NCBI GenBank assembly: GCA_947487205.1 | Contig: CANKVU010000002.1 | Location: 62,001-126,000 of the forward strand | Direction: 5' to 3' | Length of the DNA stretch: 64,000 bases | Origin: an uncultured Paracoccaceae bacterium | Lineage (GTDB): Bacteria; Pseudomonadota; Alphaproteobacteria; Rhodobacterales; Rhodobacteraceae | Part shown: positions 1 through 9,624 of the stretch, in pieces | Position numbering within the stretch: the first letter of the stretch is position 1 | Layout: each line of letters starts with the position of its first letter | Program-made: the position numbers and the translations under genes | The notes under the pieces: model-generated | Databases searched by the model: none | Told to the model about the DNA's origin: nothing | Seen by the model: only the letters and a program-made list of their open reading frames with translations

Positions 1-1
1 C

Positions 2-964
2 TATGTCTGGATGGCGACGCTGTGGGGCGGGCGGATCCGGTTCCTGACGCCCATGGTCTACATGACCGGGTTCTTCATCATGTTCGTGATCGGCGGGCTG
101 TCGGGGATCATCCTGGCCAATCCGGCGATCAACTGGCAGGTCCACAACACCCAGTTCATCGTCGCGCATTTCCACAACGTGCTGCTGCCGGGGACGCTGT
201 TCGGCATCCTCGCAGGGGTCCACATCTGGTTTCCCAAGGCGTTCGGGTTCCGGCTGGACGAACGGGCGGGCCGGATCACCGCCTATCTGTGGATCGCGGG
301 GTTCAGCCTGACCTTCCTGCCGCTCTATATCGTGGGGCTCATGGGCTATCCGCGGCGCTCGGCGGCGTGGGACGACCCGACCTTCCTGCCCTACATGATC
401 GTCTGCATGATCGGGGCGATCCTGCTCGCCGCCGCCTTCACGGGCCTCTTCGTGACGCTCTGGATCTCGGTCCGCAACCGCGCGAGCCTGGCGGTGCCGA
501 TGGGCGATCCCTGGGACGGACGGACGCTGGAATGGGCGACGCCCGCGCCGCCGCCGCACTGGAACTTCGCCACCATCCCCTCGATCGCCGAGCGCGACGC
601 CTTCGCCCGCGAGAAGGCGGAGGGCCGGCCCTACGTGATCCCGGCCCAATACCGTGACATCCACCTGCCGCCCGACACGCCCGCCGGCATGATCGTGTTC
701 CTGACCACCACCGCCTTCGGCTTCGCGGCGACGTGGTGGATCTGGTGGCTCGCGATCCTGGCGGCGGTGGTCCTCGTCGGCTGGGTGGTGGTCCATTCCT
801 TCCGCAACCACCCCGAGGTGGTCATCCCCGCCGTCGAGGTGAAGCGCGTGAACAATGCCTGGATCGAGGCGATCGAGCTGGCCCAGGGCGGCATCACCCG
901 CGACGACGAGGACACGCCCCGCAACCGCGGCTATGCCGCAACGGACATGATGGTGGCGTCATGA
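2..964 (+). CDS. cyoB: Cytochrome o ubiquinol oxidase subunit I, C-terminal part (truncated by window start)
   Basis: Frame is open to the window edge. Contains heme-copper oxidase subunit I motifs (NWQVHNTQFIVAHFHNVLLPGTLFGILAGVHIWFPK). Followed by cyoC and cyoD. Confidence 0.93.
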   Translation, partial: YVWMATLWGGRIRFLTPMVYMTGFFIMFVIGGLSGIILANPAINWQVHNTQFIVAHFHNVLLPGTLFGILAGVHIWFPKAFGFRLDERAGRITAYLWIAGFSLTFLPLYIVGLMGYPRRSAAWDDPTFLPYMIVCMIGAILLAAAFTGLFVTLWISVRNRASLAVPMGDPWDGRTLEWATPAPPPHWNFATIPSIAERDAFAREKAEGRPYVIPAQYRDIHLPPDTPAGMIVFLTTTAFGFAATWWIWWLAILAAVVLVGWVVVHSFRNHPEVVIPAVEVKRVNNAWIEAIELAQGGITRDDEDTPRNRGYAATDMMVAS

Positions 965-1578
965 GCGAGGAAAACGTCCATCCGGGGATGAACCTCGGCT
1001 ATCACGGGGGCGAGCACGAGGCGGAGGTGAAGGTCTTCGGCTTCTGGGCGTTCCTGATGTCGGACCTCGTCACCTTCGGCATCGTCTTCGCCGTGTTCGG
1101 GACGATGGTGACGGCCACGGCCGGGGGTCCGGGACCCGAGGAGGTGACGAACCTGCACAGCGTCGCGATCCAGACGGCGCTGCTCCTGGGGTCCTCGTTC
1201 GGGTTCAGCTGGGCCAGCCTGTCGATGAAGTACCATCCCGGCCAGCGCTGGCGGACGCTCGGCTGGCTGGCGGTGGCGGCGACCTCGGCGCTGTGCTTCC
1301 TGATCGTGGAACTGATCGACTTCCACCACTGGACCACGATCGGCGCGGTGCCGCAGCGGTCGGGCTATCTCAGCGCGCTCTGGGCGCTGGTGGGGCTGCA
1401 CGGGCTCCATGTCGCGGGCGGGCTGTTGTGGATGGCGGCGATGACGGGGCAGATCCTCGTCTTCGGGCTCACCGACGACATCAAGAGCCGGGTGACGCGG
1501 ATGGGCCTCTACTGGCACTTCCTGGACGTGGTCTGGGTCGGCATCTTCTCCATGGTCTTTCTCGCGGGGGTCGCATGA
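961..1578 (+). CDS. cyoC: Cytochrome o ubiquinol oxidase subunit III
   Basis: MSEENVHPGMNLGYHG...; multi-TM subunit III pattern (GLHGLHVAGGLLWM, GLYWHFLDVVWVGIFSMVFL). 4-nt overlap with cyoB. Confidence 0.94.
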   Translation: MSEENVHPGMNLGYHGGEHEAEVKVFGFWAFLMSDLVTFGIVFAVFGTMVTATAGGPGPEEVTNLHSVAIQTALLLGSSFGFSWASLSMKYHPGQRWRTLGWLAVAATSALCFLIVELIDFHHWTTIGAVPQRSGYLSALWALVGLHGLHVAGGLLWMAAMTGQILVFGLTDDIKSRVTRMGLYWHFLDVVWVGIFSMVFLAGVA

Positions 1579-1913
1579 GTCTCAAAGAGCGCCTCCTCCT
1601 CGATGCGAAGAACCAGGAGGAGAAGGAGGAACGGCGGTTCTACACGCTGGGCCTCGTTCTCTCGATCGTCCTGACGGTGGCCTCGTTCGGCAGCGTCATG
1701 ACCGGGCTCGTGCCCCATAGCTGGGCGTTCCCGGTGCTGGCGATCCTGGCGCTGGCGCAGATCATCGTCCACCTGCGGATCTTCCTGCATATCGACCTGA
1801 CCCGCCAGAAGCGCGAGGACCTGCAGCTGCTGCTGTTCACGGTCCTGCTCCTGGGGATCATGGCCTTCGGCACGTTGTGGATCCTGGCCGACCTCCAGGC
1901 GCGGATGATGTAG
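1575..1913 (+). CDS. cyoD: Cytochrome o ubiquinol oxidase subunit IV
   Basis: MSLKERLLLDAKNQEEKEE... small 3-TM protein with LAQIIVHLRIFLHIDL. ATGA overlap with cyoC. Confidence 0.92.
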   Translation: MSLKERLLLDAKNQEEKEERRFYTLGLVLSIVLTVASFGSVMTGLVPHSWAFPVLAILALAQIIVHLRIFLHIDLTRQKREDLQLLLFTVLLLGIMAFGTLWILADLQARMM

Positions 1914-1934
1914 GGGCGCGCGGGCGCGCGCCCC
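1913..1934. terminator. Candidate bidirectional stem-loop between cyoD and the convergent TAXI gene
   Basis: GGGGCGCGCG-GG-CGCGCGCCCC, a perfect inverted repeat in the convergent gap. No U-tract. Confidence 0.45.
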
Positions 1935-1937
1935 GCC

Positions 1938-2957
1938 TCAGCAGCCGATCGTCTCGCAGATCCGCTGCCGGTAGATGCTGTTCGCGGCGCTCTCGTCTGC
2001 GGCCGGGGCGGTGCAGCCGGGATCGTAGCCGGGTTGCAGCCCCGCATTGACGCAGGCCCCGATATCCCATCCGGGGGGAATGTCCTCTAGGTCGACCTGG
2101 GACCATTTCGGGTGGCCCGCCTCCTGGAGGTCGTCGAACCGGGTCAGGATCAGGTTGGCGGTATCGGCCACCGCCTTGCAGCTCGCGGCGTGATAGGCGT
2201 TGAGGTCGGGATCGTAATCGTAGGTCATCAGCACCGCCTTGACGGCCACCGATTCCACCGGGCCGGTCTGGAACGGATAGGTGTCCGCGGCGATGGTGGC
2301 AGGGCGGTAGACGGCCTTCAGCACCTCGTCGGTGAGGGGCACGAGGTGGAAGGCCTCGCCGTCGATGCGCGGGTCCTCGAAGAGCGCGGCGGGCGCCCCG
2401 GCGACGTAGAAGAGCGCGTCGATCTCGCCGGCGAGGAGCTGGTCGAGCGAGGCGTCGGGGGCGATCGCCACCCGCTCGGCGGTGACGCCGGCCAGGTCGA
2501 GGGCCAGCGAGGCGGTCAGGAAGGTGCCGCTATCCTCCACCCCCACGGCGACGCGGCCGTCGTCGAGGTCGGAGAGCGCGCCGATCCCGTCGCGCGCCAG
2601 CAGGTGCACCTCCTCGTCGTAGAGCGGGAAGGCGATCCGCACCCCGGCGACGGCGCGGGCGATGTCGGGATCGTCGGCGGCATAGGTCCGCAGGTATTCG
2701 AGCACGTCGCTCTGCACGATGCCGAGCTGGGTGACGGGGCGCTGGCGCACGCCGAGGAAGTTCTCCAAGGATCCCGCGCTTTCGCGCACGTTCAGGGTCT
2801 GGCCGCAGCTCTCCACCAGCCCGGCGATGTCCCGGCCGAACTGGATATAGGTGCCGGTCGGCCCGCCGGTGAGGATGTTGCGCTCGACCTCCTGCGCGGC
2901 GGCGGGGAGCGTGGCGGCGGCGGCGAGGAATGCGGCGAGAAGGGCGGGCGGGATCAT
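1938..2957 (-). CDS. TAXI family TRAP-type solute-binding protein (orphan)
   Basis: MIPPALLAAFLAAAATLPAAAQEVERNILTGGPTGTYIQFGRDIAGLV...; signal peptide and TAXI signature. No permease adjacent. Confidence 0.88.
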   Translation of the reverse strand: MIPPALLAAFLAAAATLPAAAQEVERNILTGGPTGTYIQFGRDIAGLVESCGQTLNVRESAGSLENFLGVRQRPVTQLGIVQSDVLEYLRTYAADDPDIARAVAGVRIAFPLYDEEVHLLARDGIGALSDLDDGRVAVGVEDSGTFLTASLALDLAGVTAERVAIAPDASLDQLLAGEIDALFYVAGAPAALFEDPRIDGEAFHLVPLTDEVLKAVYRPATIAADTYPFQTGPVESVAVKAVLMTYDYDPDLNAYHAASCKAVADTANLILTRFDDLQEAGHPKWSQVDLEDIPPGWDIGACVNAGLQPGYDPGCTAPAADESAANSIYRQRICETIGC

Positions 2958-2979
2958 GGCGGGAACCTTTCGTTCTGAC

Positions 2980-4005
2980 CTAGCAGGGTCCGAGATCGCG
3001 GATGAGGGAGACGAGCGTCTGCCGGTTGATCGATCCGATCGCCTCCTGGAGCGCCTCGGTCGGGCAGGCGCCCCGGCGCAGGCGCGATTCGAGATCCGCG
3101 ACCCGGGCGGGATCGGCCGGCAGGCCCGGCGCCACGCGGAGCGCGGCGGCCACCGCGCCGGCGGAGCGGGCCGCGGGCGCGGGCCCGTCGTCGGCGTCGG
3201 TATCGTCGGCATCCTCGGCCACGGCCTCGGCGGGCTGCGGTTCGGCATTCCCGGCCGCGGCGTCCTCGGGCGGGGCGGCGTCGCGGGCGGCGGCGAGGTC
3301 GGCGCGCGCCTCCTCCACCGATGCGCGCAGGGCGTTGAGCTCGGCGCGCGCCGCCTCGGCCCCGGCGATCTCCTCCGCCAGGGCCGCCAGCCGGTCCTGC
3401 GCGCCGCCGATCTGGCCGCGCAGGTCGTCGAGATCGGCGCGCGCCGTCGCGACCTCCTCCCGCAGCGACGACAGGGTGCGGCGGGCGGCGGCGGCCTCCT
3501 GCTGGACATGGGCGAGGTCGATCCGGGCCACGCCCGCCTCGGCCGCTGCGCCGGTCTGGGCCCGGCGGGCGGAGACGGCGCTGTCGGCCGCGTGCTGGGC
3601 CAGGAAGACGGCGGCGGCGGTGTCGCGTTCGGCCGCCGACAGCCAGTCCCGCGCCGCCGCGATCTCGGCGCGCAAACCGTCGAGCGTGCGGCGCCCCTCG
3701 GCGATGCTGGCGTCGAGTTCGGTGCGATCCGATTGCAGCCGGGCGCGGCGCGCGTTGAGCGCGCGTTCGGCGTTCGTGACCTCGGTGCGCTGGCGCGAAA
3801 ATTCCCCTTGCGCGACGCTCTGGGCCTGGTCGCGCAACACCGACAGCCGCTCGCGCGCGGCGCCGATCCGCTCCTCGATCCCGTCGAGCGCCTCTTGGGC
3901 GGCCGCGGCGCGGGCCTCGAGCTCGGCGACGCGGTCCTCCTGCTGCGCGCCGGCCGGCCAGGCGAGGCCCGCGATCGTCGCCATCGCAATCACGGCGTGC
4001 CGCAT
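2980..4005 (-). CDS. Predicted exported coiled-coil protein
   Basis: MRHAVIAMATIAGLAWPAGAQQEDRVAELEARAAAAQEALDGIEERIG...; signal peptide and long Ala/Glu/Arg heptad-like region. C-terminal CPTEALQEAIGSINRQTLVSLIRDLGPC. Confidence 0.75.
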   Translation of the reverse strand: MRHAVIAMATIAGLAWPAGAQQEDRVAELEARAAAAQEALDGIEERIGAARERLSVLRDQAQSVAQGEFSRQRTEVTNAERALNARRARLQSDRTELDASIAEGRRTLDGLRAEIAAARDWLSAAERDTAAAVFLAQHAADSAVSARRAQTGAAAEAGVARIDLAHVQQEAAAARRTLSSLREEVATARADLDDLRGQIGGAQDRLAALAEEIAGAEAARAELNALRASVEEARADLAAARDAAPPEDAAAGNAEPQPAEAVAEDADDTDADDGPAPAARSAGAVAAALRVAPGLPADPARVADLESRLRRGACPTEALQEAIGSINRQTLVSLIRDLGPC

Positions 4006-4178
4006 CGCGCCCCCCTTCCCCTTAACCTTCGTTAACGAGCATTCCGCCCGGCGCGGCGCAAATCAACCCCGCCGCGAACCGCGCCGCCGGGTGCGGCGCA
4101 ACGGCCACGGGCGGGAGGGGATTGCGCCCGGCGCGGGCCTTCCTAGATCAGGAGCGGGCGCCGCGGGAAGGGCATGCG

Positions 4179-5075
4179 ATGAACTACGTCAAGACCGGAA
4201 TCCTGATGGCGGCGATGACCGCGCTGTTCGGCGGGCTGGGCTATCTTCTGGCCGGCAGCGGCGGCATGCTCGTCGCCCTGGTCGTGGCCGCCGGCATGAA
4301 CGTCGTGACCTGGTGGAATTCCGACAAGATTGTGCTGCGGATGCACAATGCGCGCCCCGTGGGGCCGCAGGACCGGTCGGGGCTGCGCGAGATGGTGGCG
4401 GAGCTGGCGCGGAACGCCGACCTGCCGATGCCGGCTCTCTATGTGGTGGACACGCCGCAGCCCAACGCCTTCGCCACCGGGCGTAACCCCGAGAACGCCG
4501 CCGTCGCGGTGACCACCGGCCTGATGCAGAGCCTCAGCCGCGAGGAACTGGCCGGCGTCGTGGCCCACGAGCTGGCCCATATCCGCAACCGCGACACGCT
4601 GATCATGACTGTGACGGCGACCTTCGCCGGCGCGATCTCGATCCTGGCGAACTTCGCCATGTTCTTCGGCGGCAGCCGCGAGCGGATGGGGATCGCGGGC
4701 ACGCTCGCGATGATGATCCTGGCGCCGCTGGCCGCGAGCCTGGTGCAGATGGCGATCAGCCGGACGCGGGAATACGCCGCCGACCGGGCGGGGGCCGAGA
4801 TCTGCGGCAACCCGCTCTGGCTCTCCTCGGCGCTGGAGCGCATCCAGCAGGGGGCGTCGCGGATCGACAACCACGCCGCGGAGCGCAACCCGGCCACGGC
4901 GCACATGTTCATCATCAACCCGCTCCATGCCCACCGGCACGACAACCTCTTCTCCACCCACCCCGCGACGGGCAACCGGGTGGCCGCGCTCGAGGCGATG
5001 GCGCGGGAGGGGCGGGCGGCCACGCCACGACCCGCGCCCCGGGACGGCCCGGCGGCGGGCGGCCCCTGGGGCTGA
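4179..5075 (+). CDS. htpX: Protease HtpX homolog (M48 metalloprotease)
   Basis: [26 protein letters not shown]..., HEXXH motif [25 protein letters not shown]. Confidence 0.96.
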   Translation: MNYVKTGILMAAMTALFGGLGYLLAGSGGMLVALVVAAGMNVVTWWNSDKIVLRMHNARPVGPQDRSGLREMVAELARNADLPMPALYVVDTPQPNAFATGRNPENAAVAVTTGLMQSLSREELAGVVAHELAHIRNRDTLIMTVTATFAGAISILANFAMFFGGSRERMGIAGTLAMMILAPLAASLVQMAISRTREYAADRAGAEICGNPLWLSSALERIQQGASRIDNHAAERNPATAHMFIINPLHAHRHDNLFSTHPATGNRVAALEAMAREGRAATPRPAPRDGPAAGGPWG

Positions 5076-6419
5076 TCAGGCCGCGTCGCGCCGCGCCGCG
5101 CGGGTGGCGCGCTCCACCGCCCGGGACAGCTTGGCGGCCAGCTCGTCGATCTGGCCGGGGGTGATGATGTAGGGCGGTGCCAGCAGGACGTGATCGCCGC
5201 GCCGCCCGTCGACCGTGCCGCCCGCCGGATAGCAGATCAGCCCCTCGGCCATCGCCGCCGACTTGACCCGGGCGTTGACCTTCAGCGCCGGGTCGAAGGG
5301 GTCGGCAGTATCGCGGTCGGCCACCAGCTCCACGCCGCGGAAGAGGCCGCGCCCGCGGATGTCGCCCACATGCGGGTGCTCGCCCAACGCGTCGCGCAGT
5401 GCCGCGTCGAGCCGCTCTCCGCGCTCGCGGACCTGCTCCAGCAGCCCGCGGTCGAGGATCGCGTCGAGCACGGCGCCGGCGGCGGCGGCGGCCAGCGGGT
5501 GGCCGTGATAGGTATGGCCGTGCTGGAAGCTGCCCGAGCCGGCCGCGATGGCGTCGTGTATCGCGCCGGTGCAGAGCATGGCCCCGATCGGCATGTAGCC
5601 GGCCCCGAGACCCTTGGCGATCGTGACGATGTCGGGCGCGACGCCGTCCTGCTCGCAGGCGAAGAGGGTGCCGGTGCGCCCCATGCCGCACATCACCTCG
5701 TCGAGGATCAGGAGCACGCCGTGGCGGTCGCAGATCTCGCGGATGCGGGCGAAATAGCCCGGAACGGGCGGCACGGCCCCGGCGGTGGCGCCCACCACCG
5801 GCTCGGCCACGAAGGCCAGGACCGTCTCGGGGCCGAGGCGCCGGATCTCGGCGTCGAGCTCGTCGGCGACGCGGCGGCCGTAGGCCTCGGCGCTCTCGTC
5901 GGGGCGCCGGTCGCGATATTCGTAGCAGGGCGCGATATGCGAGGTCTCGACCAGGAGGGGGGCGTATTTCTCGCGCCGCCAGGCATTGCCGCCGGCGGCG
6001 AGGGCGCCGAGCGTGTTGCCGTGATAGCTCTGCCGTCGGGCGATCAGGCGGTGGCGGCCGGGCTGGCCGGTTTCGAGGCGATATTGCCGGGCGAGCTTGA
6101 TCGCCGCCTCGACCGCCTCGGACCCGCCCGACAGCAGATAGACGCGGTCGATCCCCGGGGGGGCGTTCGCGGCCAGCCGGTCGGCCAGCGCCTCGGCCGG
6201 GTCGGAGGTGAAGAAGCCGGTATGGGCGAAGGCCAGCCGGTCGAGCTGGGCGTGGATGGCGGCGCGCACACCGGCGTCGGAATGGCCGAGGCAGGACACC
6301 GCCGCCCCGCCCGAGCCGTCCAGATAGGCCGTTCCGTCCGCGTCGTAGAGATAGCACCCCTCGCCGCGCACCGCGGTGGGCCGGGCCGCGGCGCTGCGGG
6401 CGAAGACGTGCCCGCTCAC
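5076..6419 (-). CDS. Class III PLP-dependent aminotransferase
   Basis: [76 protein letters not shown]. Confidence 0.93.
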   Translation of the reverse strand: MSGHVFARSAAARPTAVRGEGCYLYDADGTAYLDGSGGAAVSCLGHSDAGVRAAIHAQLDRLAFAHTGFFTSDPAEALADRLAANAPPGIDRVYLLSGGSEAVEAAIKLARQYRLETGQPGRHRLIARRQSYHGNTLGALAAGGNAWRREKYAPLLVETSHIAPCYEYRDRRPDESAEAYGRRVADELDAEIRRLGPETVLAFVAEPVVGATAGAVPPVPGYFARIREICDRHGVLLILDEVMCGMGRTGTLFACEQDGVAPDIVTIAKGLGAGYMPIGAMLCTGAIHDAIAAGSGSFQHGHTYHGHPLAAAAAGAVLDAILDRGLLEQVRERGERLDAALRDALGEHPHVGDIRGRGLFRGVELVADRDTADPFDPALKVNARVKSAAMAEGLICYPAGGTVDGRRGDHVLLAPPYIITPGQIDELAAKLSRAVERATRAARRDAA

Positions 6420-6847
6420 CCCTCGGGGCCCCGCACGACGAAGACGGATTGCCGGGCGTGGCGCACCACGCGCGCCGCGTTCGGCCCCAGCAGGTAATCC
6501 GTCACGTCGTTGCGGGGGGCGCCCATGACGATGGTCTGGATCCCGAGCCGCTCGGCGGCCGAGATGATCTCGTGGTAGATGCGGCCGTGGACGACATGCG
6601 GGTGCACCTCCTGCACGTCGGGGATGTTCTCGCGCACCCAGTTCGACAATTCCACGCCGACATCGTGCAGGGCCCGTTCGATGAACCCCTCGCCGAAATA
6701 ATTGCCCACCACGGGCATGCCGAAATTGGGGATCACGGTGATGACGTGCAGCTCGCCCCCCCTGGCCATGTCGAGCGCCCGGGGAAGGGCGTGCTGCCAG
6801 GTGGCCGGGGCGGTGAGGTCGACGGGAAAGAGGATCTTGTGTGTCAT
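6416..6847 (-). CDS. Universal stress protein (UspA family)
   Basis: MTHKILFPVDLTAPATWQHALPRALDMA..., GIQTIVMGAPRNDVTDYLLGPNAARVVRHARQSVFVVRG. Confidence 0.92.
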   Translation of the reverse strand: MTHKILFPVDLTAPATWQHALPRALDMARGGELHVITVIPNFGMPVVGNYFGEGFIERALHDVGVELSNWVRENIPDVQEVHPHVVHGRIYHEIISAAERLGIQTIVMGAPRNDVTDYLLGPNAARVVRHARQSVFVVRGPEG

Positions 6848-6848
6848 G

Positions 6849-9491
6849 TCAGAAGGCCGGTTTTGTCTGGCGACGGCGCTGCAGGACGATCACCAGACCG
6901 AGAAGCAGGATCGCGGGGATGTAGAAGATCTGCGCGGGCAGGCGGCTGTCGTTCGGGGCCAGGACCTCGCTGATCCGGACGGGATCGTCCGAGTAGAAGT
7001 CGAAGCTCGACAGGCTTTCCTGCATGTCGGTGCCGAACATCGGCTCTTCGAGCGTGCCCGGCGTCTCGGCGTCGGGGCGCAGCATCAGGCCCGTCTCGTC
7101 GACGCGCGTCTGCGCGTCGCCTTCGGGCACGGTGAGCGACAGGGTGGTCTGGGTGGTGTTGCCGGTGGCGAAGTCCGGCCCCTCGACCCGGAGGCGGATG
7201 CGGCTGTCCACCGGCGCCTGGGCCAGGACCTCGGCGAAGGCGGCCGGGTCCTCCTCGATGAAGCGGGGCTGGACCTGGTTCAGCCAGAAGTTCGGCACGA
7301 AGAAGGTGAAGGCCACGACGAGCAGGGCGATCGATTCGTAGAACTTGGACCGGGCCAGGAAGTAGCCCTGCGTAGCGGCCGCGAAGAGCAGCATCGCGAA
7401 GGTGGCGATGACGAACACGATCACCGCGTGGGCGATCCCCCAGAATGTGGTGAGGTCGACCCCGTAGAGGATCAGCGTGGGGTTGTAGATGAACAGGAAC
7501 GGCAGCGCCACGGTCCGCAGGCTGTAGAAGAACGCGGTGAAGCCGGTCTTGATCGGGTCGCCCCCCGACACGGCGGCGGCGGCGAAGGAGGCCAGTCCCA
7601 CCGGCGGCGTCACGTCCGCCATGATGCCGAAGTAGAAGACGAAGAGGTGGGCCGCGATGAGCGGGACGATCAGCCCCTCCTGCGCGCCGAGCGAGACGAC
7701 CACCGAGGCCATGAGCGAGGAGACCACGATGTAGTTGGCCGTGGTCGGCAGGCCCATGCCCAGCACCAGGCTGAAGAGGCCGATCAGCACCAGCATGACG
7801 AAGAGGACGCCGCCCGAGAGCTGTTCCACGAGGCCCGCGAGCTCGGTGCCGATCGGGGTCCGCGTGACGGTGGCCACGATGATGCCCGCCGCCGCCGTGG
7901 CGACGCCGATGCCGATCATGTTGCGCGCCCCCGCGATCAGACCGTCGACGAGGTCGGCGAACCCTTCCCGCGTCTGCGCGCCGATGCTCTCTCCCTTGCG
8001 GAAGAGGGCCTTGAGCGGCTTCTGCGTGATGATGATGAAGAGCATCAGGGCCGTGGCGTAGAAGGCCGACTTGGCCGGCGATTGCTGCTCGACCATCAGG
8101 AACCAGACGAGGACGAGGATCGGCAGCACGTAATGCAGGCCGGTTTTCCACACGTCCTTGACTTCGGGCAGCTTGATGTCCTCGCCCTCGGCCTCGAGCG
8201 TCTCGGGGTCGAGGTCGGTCTGGTTCGCCGCGATGCGGACCAGCCAGACATAGATCGCGGCCAGCGCGATCATGGCGATCGGCGCGGCCAGGCCCGGCAG
8301 CATCGCGTTCAGCCCGTCGATGATGTAGATGAGCGCGGTGAAGCCGGCGCCGAAGACGGCGAAGCCGATGCCGAAATTCAGCGCCATGCGCCCCAGCGAG
8401 GACCCCTCGCCCAGCGATTTCATGTCCTTCTTCAGGGCCTCGAGATGCACGATGTAGACCAGCGCGATGTAGGAGATCACCGCCGGGACGAAGGCGTGCT
8501 TGATCACCTGCACGTAGGAGATGCCGATGAATTCCACCATCAGGAAGGCGGCGGCGCCCATCACGGGGGGCATGATCTGGCCGTTGACGGAGGAGGCGAC
8601 CTCGACCGAGCCGGCCTGTTCGGAGGTGAAGCCCACCCGCTTCATCAGCGGGATGGTGAAGGTGCCGGTGGTGACCACGTTGGCGATCGAGGAGCCCGAG
8701 ATCAGGCCGGTCATGGCCGAGCCCACGACCGCCGCCTTGGCCGGCCCGCCGCGCAGGTGGCCGAGCCCGGCGAAGGCGAGCTGGATGAAGTAGTTGCCGG
8801 CGCCGGCCTTGTCGAGCAGCGAGCCGAACAGCACGAAGAGGAACACGAAGGCGGTGGAGACGCCGAGCGGGATGCCGAACACCCCCTGGGTGTCGAGCCA
8901 TTGCGCGGTGACGAGCGAGGTGAAGGACAGGCCCTCGTGCTCCAGCAATTCGGGGATCAGCCAGCCGGTGCCGAAATAGGCATAGGCCAGGAAGATCGCC
9001 CCGACGATGGTCAGCGCCGGCCCGAGCGCGCGGCGCGACGCCTCCAGCAGCAGGACGAGGCCGACGGCCCCGATCCAGACCTGGGTGGTCGTCGGCAGGC
9101 CCGAGCGTGCCGTCTGCGCCAGGTGGTCGGCGGCCCAAAAGACGTAGAGCGCCGTGCCCGTGGCCACGATGGCGAGCGCCCAGTCGAGCAGCGGCACGCG
9201 GTCGCGCGGGCTCGACTTGGTCGCGGGATAGCAGAGATAGGCGAGGAAGATCGCGAAGGCGAGGTGGAGGGGGCGCGTCTCGGACGAGTTCAGGACCGGG
9301 AAATAGGCCCCCATCCACAGCATCGGCTGCGCGATCCAGAGCTGGAACAGCGACCACAGCAGCGCGACGCCGCCGATCAGCAGCGCCACCCAGCGCGTGC
9401 TGGGCGTTCGCGCCCCGGCATCGGAGGAGGCGACGAGGTCCTGAAGCTCCTCGTCAGAGAATTGGCGGTTGCCGGACGGTTGGTCGGCCAT
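6849..9491 (-). CDS. TRAP transporter fused 4TM/12TM permease (TAXI type)
   Basis: 880 aa, many TMs. NVVTTGTFTIPLMKRVGFTSEQAGSVEVASSVNGQIMPPVMGAAAFLMVEF and MGLPTTANYIV signatures. Confidence 0.94.
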   Translation of the reverse strand: MADQPSGNRQFSDEELQDLVASSDAGARTPSTRWVALLIGGVALLWSLFQLWIAQPMLWMGAYFPVLNSSETRPLHLAFAIFLAYLCYPATKSSPRDRVPLLDWALAIVATGTALYVFWAADHLAQTARSGLPTTTQVWIGAVGLVLLLEASRRALGPALTIVGAIFLAYAYFGTGWLIPELLEHEGLSFTSLVTAQWLDTQGVFGIPLGVSTAFVFLFVLFGSLLDKAGAGNYFIQLAFAGLGHLRGGPAKAAVVGSAMTGLISGSSIANVVTTGTFTIPLMKRVGFTSEQAGSVEVASSVNGQIMPPVMGAAAFLMVEFIGISYVQVIKHAFVPAVISYIALVYIVHLEALKKDMKSLGEGSSLGRMALNFGIGFAVFGAGFTALIYIIDGLNAMLPGLAAPIAMIALAAIYVWLVRIAANQTDLDPETLEAEGEDIKLPEVKDVWKTGLHYVLPILVLVWFLMVEQQSPAKSAFYATALMLFIIITQKPLKALFRKGESIGAQTREGFADLVDGLIAGARNMIGIGVATAAAGIIVATVTRTPIGTELAGLVEQLSGGVLFVMLVLIGLFSLVLGMGLPTTANYIVVSSLMASVVVSLGAQEGLIVPLIAAHLFVFYFGIMADVTPPVGLASFAAAAVSGGDPIKTGFTAFFYSLRTVALPFLFIYNPTLILYGVDLTTFWGIAHAVIVFVIATFAMLLFAAATQGYFLARSKFYESIALLVVAFTFFVPNFWLNQVQPRFIEEDPAAFAEVLAQAPVDSRIRLRVEGPDFATGNTTQTTLSLTVPEGDAQTRVDETGLMLRPDAETPGTLEEPMFGTDMQESLSSFDFYSDDPVRISEVLAPNDSRLPAQIFYIPAILLLGLVIVLQRRRQTKPAF

Positions 9492-9581
9492 GAAACGGTC
9501 CCCCTGTTGCCGCGGGTCCGGGGTTTTCCCCGGTTCTGTCGGTTCGCCGCGACGGGCGGCGGCACGCGTCACCATACCGTG

Positions 9582-9620
9582 GGGCCGGAGCGATCCGCAC
9601 GGGGCGGACCGCTCCGGTCC
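9582..9620 (-). promoter_or_regulatory. Intercistronic stem-loop between TAXI SBP and TRAP permease
   Basis: GGGCCGGAGCGATCCG ... CGGACCGCTCCGGTCC. 16-nt arms with 2 mismatches and a 7-nt loop, just downstream of the SBP stop codon. Confidence 0.5.
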
Positions 9621-9624
9621 GGCC

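Noticed and set aside
1938-3989. Single 683-aa protein as listed in the ORF track
   Set aside because: Only the C-terminal 339 aa (from 2957) is a real TAXI protein with a signal peptide; the upstream part is an alternate frame of the coiled-coil gene.
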